This document shows positions 30,416 to 37,500 of a stretch of 64,000 bases of DNA, in pieces. The DNA is taken from positions 3,993,501 to 4,057,500 of the forward strand of contig NZ_CP020028.1 in the NCBI RefSeq assembly GCF_002240415.1. Direction: 5' to 3'. Source of the DNA: Paenibacillus kribbensis (GTDB taxonomy: Bacteria > Bacillota > Bacilli > Paenibacillales > Paenibacillaceae). Below the pieces are notes generated by a model. That model did no database searches and was not told the DNA's origin. It saw only the letters and a program-made list of their open reading frames with translations. The translations under genes and the position numbers were made by a program. The number at the start of each line of letters is the position of its first letter. Position 1 is the first letter of the stretch.

Positions 30416-30781
30416 TCATCCTTTTTTGAAAAGGTTTAATTCAATAGGCCCCCTGCCATATAGCCACAGCGGCTCGTCGAATAAAAATGTCAGCCCATCC
30501 TTGGCGCGCAAGCGCTCGATGATCTCCGTAACAACTTGCATAACCTCCCCTTGTACCCCCTCTGCCAGTTGCAGACCTCCACTCTCTCCATCCAGGTAAA
30601 GATGCGTATGATATGGTTGTTCTACCTTCTTCACATGGCGCAAGCACAGTATACCGTTTTCAAGGTAAAAGAAATACTGTCGGTCATAAAGAACTCCTTC
30701 GCATATCTCATACATATGAGGTAAATCATACGGCCCCTGAACCATGGATACCCGTTCCAATCCCATTACCGATTCCAGCAT
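30416..30781 (-). CDS. Uncharacterised small protein
   Basis: 121 residues from ATG 30781, preferred because GGAGCGGGG lies upstream; an ATG at 30796 is in frame. Soluble, no signal peptide; ends with WLYGRGPIELNLFKKG. Strand-rich pattern (QYFFYLENGILCLRHVKK). Family not recognised. Stands alone, convergent with the small secreted protein gene. Confidence 0.6.
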   Translation of the reverse strand: MLESVMGLERVSMVQGPYDLPHMYEICEGVLYDRQYFFYLENGILCLRHVKKVEQPYHTHLYLDGESGGLQLAEGVQGEVMQVVTEIIERLRAKDGLTFLFDEPLWLYGRGPIELNLFKKG

Positions 30782-31024
30782 AAATCCCCGCTCCATTCGT
30801 TGGCTTATTTTTTCAGGAGAATATTAATCGAAGTTGTGAGCATTATTATTTATGGCATTTATCTGTCCTTTCTTCTATTGATTGCTGTTTTAACAAATAG
30901 GTGTTTGTACAATATTTATTGCTAATTTTAAAACGTTTTGATACGATGAGCATATTATCATAACGTTTATAAAGCACATTATAATAAATTAAAAGCACAC
31001 TGTAGTGTTATTTTTGTTAATCTC
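30782..31024. other. AT-rich intergenic stretch
   Basis: No coding frame or RNA gene seen; A+T clearly higher than in the core genes, marking the left edge of the accessory region. Confidence 0.4.
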
Positions 31025-31048
31025 AATATACATCAGGTGATGTATATT
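31025..31048. promoter_or_regulatory. Perfect palindrome upstream of the XRE regulator
   Basis: AATATACATCA-GG-TGATGTATATT: 11-base arms without mismatch around a 2-base centre, about 57 bases before the start codon of the regulator. Good candidate operator for it. Confidence 0.55.
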
Positions 31049-31105
31049 GTCAATACTTTGATATCAATTTTAAACACTATAGAGTGCATTCGGCTGGAGG
31101 AAAAT

Positions 31106-31318
31106 ATGATAAAGATTCATCTTTCCCGTATTATGGGTGAAAAACGAATAAATATTGCTGAGCTTTCCCGCATGACTGGATTACATAGAAACGGAATAAC
31201 TAAACTTTACAACGAAGAAACAGACGGCGTGAAATTCGATACGCTAGATAAAATTTGTAAAGCTCTAGACTGCCATGTTCAAGATGTAATCGAGTATGTA
31301 GAGGATGATGCAAATTAA
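31106..31318 (+). CDS. XRE-family helix-turn-helix regulator
   Basis: 70 residues from ATG 31106, with GGAGG six bases upstream; a longer reading from 31037 has no ribosome site. One Cro/C1-type HTH fills the protein: INIAELSRMTGLHRNGITKL followed by FDTLDKICKALDCHVQDVIEY, the short HTH_26/YozG-like class. No second domain. A perfect palindrome upstream suggests autoregulation. A 29-codon frame overlaps its 3' end. Confidence 0.85.
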   Translation: MIKIHLSRIMGEKRINIAELSRMTGLHRNGITKLYNEETDGVKFDTLDKICKALDCHVQDVIEYVEDDAN

Positions 31319-31394
31319 TACACTTTCTAGAATCCTTAGACTCCCTGGTGAACAGATCGAATATTTACCGGAAGACGACGAAGAGAGCCGTTGA
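31305..31394 (+). CDS. Possible 29-residue peptide overlapping the XRE gene end
   Basis: ATG ATG at 31305/31308 lies inside the last codons of the regulator in another frame, with GAGG directly before it, and reads MQINTLSRILRLPGEQIEYL plus an acidic tail to TGA at 31394. The coupling and ribosome site are suggestive, but the frame runs into the terminator stem and could be chance. Confidence 0.3.
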   Translation: MMQINTLSRILRLPGEQIEYLPEDDEESR

Positions 31395-31419
31395 CACACT
31401 TCCGGCTCTCCATTTTTTA
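31383..31419 (+). terminator. Terminator after XRE regulator
   Basis: GAGAGCCG pairs with CGGCTCTC, then ATTTTTT. Confidence 0.85.
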
Positions 31420-31489
31420 TATAATACTCAAACCAATCTTCCCACTGAATTTGATTCGATCATCGTTAAATCCTTCATAATCAGCGATT

Positions 31490-32047
31490 TCAAATAAACT
31501 CTTCCCATGTATGATAAATATCAAATAATGCATTAGGGTTACGTTGTCCCTTTAATACTGCAAACATTTTATTCGTTACGATCATGATCACATCCATATC
31601 TTTTTCCTTCGTCAAACCAGTGATAACAGGGCGATTAACGCTAACATACGACTTTGGTTTAAAAACAACTCCCCAATCCAACCCACTATGATTACTTTTT
31701 ACAACTTCCCCCAGATAAATTCCGATGTCCAGTGTAAAAGCTTGGGATTTTGTGTCGAGTTTTTTTTCGTATATATAGCTTTTCAACCATTCTTCGGTTT
31801 CTGAATGCTCCTCTTCTAATTCCGAAGCACTTTTACTTTGAATCTGTACATTCCTTAGATACCATTCCCAAATATCTATTAGCGAACGATCACTATAATC
31901 CAGATGTATCTGTGAAAATGCGCCAAGTTGCTCTAAACGCGAAGGTATTTGTTGTTTAAACCAATTAAAATGTTCTTTCGCTTCATTTTTACTCATTTCT
32001 GAGTATTCTTTCATCTCAAATGGTGGTTGCATTAATTCATAGTTCAT
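31490..32047 (-). CDS. Uncharacterised protein, possible immunity protein
   Basis: 185 residues, soluble, acidic; ATG 32047 preceded by GGAG at a suitable distance. The pattern (DLGIYLGEVVKSNHSGLDWGVVFKPKS-type: IGIYLGEVVKSNHSGLDWGV) resembles small immunity-like proteins found behind polymorphic toxins, where a beta sheet presents a conserved Gly-Glu. I cannot name the family. AT-rich, last gene in the string downstream of the RHS toxin, so the immunity role rests on position. Confidence 0.6.
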   Translation of the reverse strand: MNYELMQPPFEMKEYSEMSKNEAKEHFNWFKQQIPSRLEQLGAFSQIHLDYSDRSLIDIWEWYLRNVQIQSKSASELEEEHSETEEWLKSYIYEKKLDTKSQAFTLDIGIYLGEVVKSNHSGLDWGVVFKPKSYVSVNRPVITGLTKEKDMDVIMIVTNKMFAVLKGQRNPNALFDIYHTWEEFI

Positions 32048-32133
32048 TTATATATTTTTCTCCTTTAGTTCCTTCTTTTGGATGTATAAACTTGTACAAT
32101 TAATACAGTGTCCCAACTCCTCTTAAACTTATA

Positions 32134-32170
32134 GAAAAGAAAAACCACACAGAGCTAATCCATGTGGTTA
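32134..32170 (-). terminator. Terminator with ACCACA arms (cassette end)
   Basis: Minus strand AACCACA...TGTGGTT followed by TTTCTTTTC. It ends the transcription unit of the gene at 32256-32972. Similar arms recur at 33028-33064 and 33921-33950. Confidence 0.65.
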
Positions 32171-32255
32171 AATTACAAACTCACTATTAAAGAATCACCT
32201 TAGACTAATAATAATACCGGACATGTTTTTTGCTCTCAATTAACTTTATTATTTC

Positions 32256-32972
32256 CTATTGACCCTTAACATTCTTTACAGTTCCAGCAATGGCCTGATA
32301 GGGTCTGATAATAGATTCATGGTGAGGATTATTAGCAAAATTCTTAATAGTTTTATAAGGTCTTCTATTAAAATTATTTATTCCTCCTATATTTTTAATA
32401 TATGGACCATAATTTTGATCGTAATCCCATTCTCCATCTAACGTTTGAATAAACAATTCTCCCAAGAAATAGCTTGATAATACGATAGTTTCCTCCGTCG
32501 GCTCTGAAATTAGCAAAAATTCGATGGTTTTTAATGAATTTTCATCTTTAAAGTCTATGTTATTTACCTCAACAAATTTCTGTAGCTTCTCAAACCATCC
32601 TTTATCCAAAAAATTTGCAGGAGGAAGCGTATCTTTAGGCACATTCTCTTCAAACCATTTTAGAGCATGCTGATCAATAATCTCTTCTAGGGTGATGAAT
32701 ATATCTCGTAATGACTCTTCATCCTCATAGTAATGCAATTTCTCCATCTTTGATCCATCAATGAAATAAAAACTATAAACTGACTCTGCCTCAGTCATAA
32801 AAGTAATCCGAAGCGCATTTTCTGACCAATAGCTTTTTTCAATTTGTATCGTTTCCTTAAATCCATTGACTACCCTAGTGAAAATCCATGTATTATTTAA
32901 ATACTCGTGGGCAAAATTCAGGTTTTCTAGTTTCTTCCCTATAGTTTGTTTAATAATCTTGGATATTTTCAC
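32256..32972 (-). CDS. Uncharacterised protein, possible immunity protein
   Basis: 238 residues, soluble, strongly AT-rich. The N-terminal third (KISKIIKQTIGKKLENLNF, then IWIFTRVVNG-like WIFTRVVNGFKETIQIEKSY) looks like a DUF4304-type fold in which a helix is followed by strands that wrap a ligand or partner; this is only a resemblance. C-terminal part Asn/Pro-rich. ATG 32972 has AAGGAGA upstream. It lies in the chain of minus-strand genes behind the RHS toxin; function inferred from context only. Confidence 0.6.
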   Translation of the reverse strand: MKISKIIKQTIGKKLENLNFAHEYLNNTWIFTRVVNGFKETIQIEKSYWSENALRITFMTEAESVYSFYFIDGSKMEKLHYYEDEESLRDIFITLEEIIDQHALKWFEENVPKDTLPPANFLDKGWFEKLQKFVEVNNIDFKDENSLKTIEFLLISEPTEETIVLSSYFLGELFIQTLDGEWDYDQNYGPYIKNIGGINNFNRRPYKTIKNFANNPHHESIIRPYQAIAGTVKNVKGQ

Positions 32973-33027
32973 GCAACATTCTCCTTAGAAAATCATTAGT
33001 ACTTGTGGACTAAGTTTCAAAAGTGAA

Positions 33028-33064
33028 ATCACATGGAATTTCATTTTCATACTCACATGTGGTC
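33028..33064 (-). terminator. Imperfect ACCACATG hairpin (cassette end)
   Basis: Minus strand GACCACATGTG...CATGTGAT, followed by TTCACTTTT. Related to the hairpins at 32134-32170 and 33913-33952, with one arm mismatch. Confidence 0.4.
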
Positions 33065-33080
33065 AAAATAACTTTACTAG

Positions 33081-33462
33081 TTAATTATAATCATTCAAGA
33101 GCTCGCGATTCACTCTTTTAATTTCCTTAAGGCACAAATCAATTTTTTCTAAATCTATGACTGTTTTATCAATACCAGCTACAAAAAACAGCTTAAGCCA
33201 AAAAGCATCTTCTTGAGCATAATTGTTAATTGCCTGTTCAATATTCTCTTCTGTTAATGACTTCACAATAATATCTGGTGGCGATGCAGGAATAAAATTA
33301 ATATTCTCTTTGGCCATATAACTGATTTAGATTTTTTGGAGTACATACAACCACAGAAATATTAGTCTCATCTTCAAGTTCAATAAATACATCTATATTA
33401 TCATCCTCAATATCTTCTAGCTGAGAGAGTGGGGTTGGATAAACAATTTTTTTTATTCTCAT
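33081..33462 (-). pseudogene. Frameshifted immunity-type gene behind the orphan RHS tip
   Basis: ATG 33462 with GAGGAGG upstream reads MRIKKIVYPTPLSQLEDIED and DDNIDVFIELED, then stops at 33298. The next frame, beginning near 33317, continues MAKENINFIPASPPDIIVKS...EENIEQAINNYAQEDAFWLK to 33081. Removing one base near 33320 fuses both into a 130-residue protein of coherent composition (...PKNLNQLMAKENINF...). It starts 11 bases after the degraded toxin stop, as an immunity gene would. Alternatively the downstream part is translated alone from ATG 33317. Confidence 0.65.
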
Positions 33463-33472
33463 TTGGACCTCC

Positions 33473-33907
33473 TCATTTACTGTAAACTTTGTATAAAATA
33501 TTAATAACTATTTGTTCGTTAGCCTTATTAGCCTTAGCCAAGATGGTCATTTGACCATTATTCATTTTGAAAAATACTCTTGCTCCTTCTTTCCCCAATA
33601 TCTCTTGTTAAATTTTTCGTTCCAATTCCCGGATTAACATTTCCCTTAAGGAATTTAGCCACAAGCTCATGGATTCTTGCTCATTTGTTGAGCTGCTTTT
33701 ACCAATCCTGCCTCATTTTTAATTAAACTTGTGGCTTTTTCAATTCTTGTTATTGACCCAAAAGCTATTGATTCGATCGTTTCTTGCATTTCAGCATCTT
33801 GCCTAAAAATGCTTCTTGTAGCTTCCATGTAGCCCATTCATTATTTTCCGTGGAGTAACAATCCGATTCAACTTGTCATACGTAAAGGAATCTTCTACAC
33901 CATTTCG
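33473..33907 (-). pseudogene. Orphan RHS fragment: scrap of core joined to a decayed toxin tip
   Basis: About 50 bases at 33858-33907 (minus) encode NGVEDSFTYDKLNRIVTP and nearly repeat the RHS core at 35778-35827 (NGVEDAFTYDKLNRIATS), roughly nine in ten bases by eye. Downstream, three frames joined by at least two shifts and a stop give TIESIAFGSITRIEKATS, then ELVAKFLKGNVNPGIGTKNL, then ARVFFKMNNGQMTILAKANK and a stop at 33473. This is the layout of a displaced C-terminal toxin module that has lost most of the core and decayed. Confidence 0.7.
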
Positions 33908-33912
33908 AGATA

Positions 33913-33952
33913 GAAAGAGACCACATGCAAATATTCCACATGTGGTCTTTAC
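33913..33952 (-). terminator. Terminator behind the RHS/HEAT pair
   Basis: Minus strand AAGACCACATG pairs with CATGTGGTCT, then CTTTCT. Perfect 10-bp stem, 57 bases past the HEAT-protein stop. Confidence 0.75.
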
Positions 33953-34008
33953 AGAGTATTTTACCTATAGAACTTCTAATTGTTCGCAAACGACTATCAC
34001 GAAAAAAA

Positions 34009-34497
34009 TCAGTTAAAAAGACGCAGAGAATCTAACAAAAAGGTGCGATTATTTTCATTTTTCACATCAGCTATCTTATCTTTTATCAATTGTTTACATA
34101 TTTCCTTTTGTGTACTAGAGAGATTATTAGCTACGCCACTTATCAATTGAAAAGAATGTCTGCTGACTTCAAAGTTATCATCAAGTAAATCTGTTATTGT
34201 AACAATATGGGGAACAATATCAAAAGATTCTAAAGCATACAATAACGTTCCTCTACTCCCTTCTGTTTTTGGGTGTTTCAGTACATTGATAAGTGGTAAA
34301 ATAGCTTCTTGATTCCTTATATCAGCTAATGCAATAGCGATTGCATTTCTTAATATTGGACTATCAGTTGATCCAAGATGCTTAATCAGTATAGATGTAA
34401 ATTCATTATCTCTCTTTTCACCCACTTCTTCTATCATCTTCACTGCTTCCATTAAATCCCCATTATTTATAACATTTTCTAAAAGTAATTTATTCAC
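34009..34497 (-). CDS. HEAT-repeat protein, likely immunity protein of the RHS toxin
   Basis: 162 residues made of paired helices: NEFTSILIKHLGSTDSPILR, NAIAIALADIRNQEAILPLI and NVLKHPKTEGSRGTLLYALE are HEAT/PBS-lyase-like units. Soluble, no signal peptide. The ATG at 34497 lies 12 bases past the RHS stop with GGTGGAG between, so the two are co-translated. Small HEAT/ARM proteins directly after polymorphic toxins are a recurring class of immunity proteins; the inhibitory role here is inferred from that position. Confidence 0.8.
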   Translation of the reverse strand: MNKLLLENVINNGDLMEAVKMIEEVGEKRDNEFTSILIKHLGSTDSPILRNAIAIALADIRNQEAILPLINVLKHPKTEGSRGTLLYALESFDIVPHIVTITDLLDDNFEVSRHSFQLISGVANNLSSTQKEICKQLIKDKIADVKNENNRTFLLDSLRLFN

Positions 34498-34509
34498 TTC
34501 GTCTCCACC

Positions 34510-37500
34510 TTATTTTACATTTGGCTTACCAATCGACGTCCAGTATTCATATATTGCTTTAGCCTCTGCACTATCTTCGATATCATTACCACCATATTCT
34601 TTCTTGCCCGATCTGTGCCACCATTTTTGAAATTCTTTATCATTATAGCCATACCAATTATCACGGGTTGACTTTGCTCCTCCTCTAAATTCTTTTCCCT
34701 TTTTAGCAAATAGCTGTAAATCCATCTTAAGCATATAAGTCGTAGTTTGCTCTACACTTTTTTTACCCAATGTCTTAACTGCAAGAGAGGCTGCAGCTTT
34801 ATAAGACAAAGTAAATGTACCATCAAATAAAAAGAATAATGGATCTTCTAGAAAAGGAACCTCATTTGCGCTACCTTTAAGTAATTCATTATACTGATCC
34901 TTATTCACAATAGGATAGTAAACATTAGATAAATAGTTAGTTCGATTTACATAAGTTTGATATTTCAATCTAACAAAGTTAGCAGCATCATGTGCACTTT
35001 GCATTATAAGTGGATTTCTGTGAACAACTCCAAGTTGAAAAATAGCCTTATACTTATTAATTGAGGCGCTATCATTTGCACTATAGTTAGTACCTATTTC
35101 AGTATACATATGTCCACTAGGATCAACAAACCTCAAAGGATTATTCTTCACATACGTATACAAGTTCAAACTCGAAGGATTATCCTGCTCACCCTCATAC
35201 GTATCTTCATTAATGAACCTTCCACTATCAGGATCATACCATCTGGCACGCAAATATTGTAATTCCGTTGTATCATCCCATAGTTCGCCTGAATATCGGA
35301 ATGGGTTGTGGACTTTTTCTTCCTTGACCTCTTCATTGCCCCAGATATCATATTGATATTGATTTAGCAAGGCTCCGGAGGAATCCCTGATTTCAATAAT
35401 ATCTCCGTGACCATTGTAGACGGGATAGGCTTCCGTTTGATCCGCATAAGCTATAGCCTCTAATTTGAGACCTCGAATATAATTGGCTTTTAAAACAGGT
35501 TTTCCATTTTCAATCGTAGCTTCTGCTATAATTTGCGCACTGTTTCCATCGTAGTAGTATCGGGTATGAACGCCATCCTGTATACGGTCTGTCAGTAATC
35601 CATCCCCGTTGTATCGGTACTCTACGAGCTTTCCGTCGACCTTGACTTGCGTCAATCGGTTCTGATCGTCAAAGCTATTCTCCCTCGGCTTCGTATGCGG
35701 AGCTCTCTCTGTTTCCATCGTAAGACGGTTCCCTCTGGCATCATACGAATAAGCATCCTGATTTTCGGTAGAGGTAGCAATCCGATTCAGTTTGTCATAC
35801 GTAAAGGCATCCTCTACACCATTTTGAATACGCTTCGTGATATTTTTACCAGGATCATAGCTATATTGGAAGCTGTTCGTTTCCACATCAGATCGTGTGT
35901 GCTTTAATTCAACTAACTCAATCCCATTATATTGGTTTTGCTGGCGATAACCATTTGCAGATACTGTTGAATCCAGCAATCCATTTTTGGTATAGGTATA
36001 TTCCGAAACGGGCTTATTTCTTGTGTTGCCTACGGTCTTCAATCTGTTCAATTGATCATACGTATAGTTTACTTGTTCGCCAAATGGTCCTGTCATTTCA
36101 GTTCGATTGCCATTCGAATCATACTGATTAGAAAGCTTTAACCCATCCGGGTAAGACAAGGTGTTCAGTTGCTCCGTATACGGGTCATACGCATAGGATG
36201 TTGTACCCGTTTGATCTGTCATGCTTAGGCGTTTGCCTGCAGCATCATATACGTAGCTGACAGTCTCATCTTTACCTACACGCGACTTTAATCGATTACG
36301 GCTATCGTATTCAAAAGAAGTTACATTCCCGTTGCGGTCTATTTTCTTGGATAAGTTCCCATTGAGATCAAAATAGCGCTTTTCGATCTGGTCCTTCGCG
36401 TCTTTGGTTTGAATGACTCTACCCAGTTCATCATACGACTTGACTTTAGCTTGACCATCCGGATATGTGATCCGAGTGAGATTACCCAGCATATCGTAAG
36501 TGTACTTCGTCGTTTCGCCATTAGGCTCCGTCACCGCTGTTTGGTCACCCAAGGCATTATACGAAAACTGAGTCTCATTTCCATTCGCATCGGTCTGTTT
36601 CAAAATCTGATCGCTTACAGCATCATACTCTATCTTGGAAGTTATTTTCTCAATACCGTCCATGGCTGATTTTTCTTTATTTTGTACCAAACGGTTCCAT
36701 TTATCGTAGATTTGAATTTGTTCATTAAGCTCACCGTCTCGTTGAATTACTTGACGAAGAGCATCATCATACTTAACTGCTGCTTCTGAACCGTCCGCAT
36801 AGGCTGTCGAGGTTGTACGGCTCCAAGCGTCATAGCCATAGCGTGTCAGATGCCCAAGTGCATCTTCACTGGACACTAATCTTCCGTTAGCGTCATAAGC
36901 TGACTTGGACTTGATCACGTAATCGTTACCTTCGAACAATCCTGACTCGATATTCCAGCCCAAAGCATTGTAACGTGTTTTGGTTCTTATCCCCAGCTCA
37001 TTCGTAACCGTTACGGTGTTCTCAAGATCATCATAGGCTACACGAATACTTTTACCGTCCGGATAGGTTACGGCTTTTACGCGATCAAGAGCATCGTATT
37101 GATACCCGGTTTTCTGACCTTTCCCATCCAGCGAGGAAGTGATTAAACCAGTTGACTTATCATAATCAGACTGAATGGTTACTGTAGATTTTTCACCATT
37201 AATATTTGTAACCTCTACACTTTGTTTCGTTGGAAAAGCATGGTCGTAACTGCTGCTATATTCCGTTGTTGTAGTCACAGATTTGTTACCATTAGCAATC
37301 GTCTGAACCGTTGTATTTCCGTAAGCATCGATACCCGAATAATTTACTTTTTGAAGTAATTCTCCCCCGGAATGATCTTTGGAGACGATGACCTGCGTTA
37401 CTTTCCCTTGTGGGTTACGCGTGTACTCTGTAACTCCAGTGCTTTGGGAATCAATCGGTTCCGTAACGGTTTTAATCCTGTGCTTGTCGTCATACATATA

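Noticed and set aside
33853..33910. Possible attachment site or direct repeat of a mobile element
   Set aside because: The repeat is better explained as RHS core sequence; no integrase or transposase gene is present in the window.
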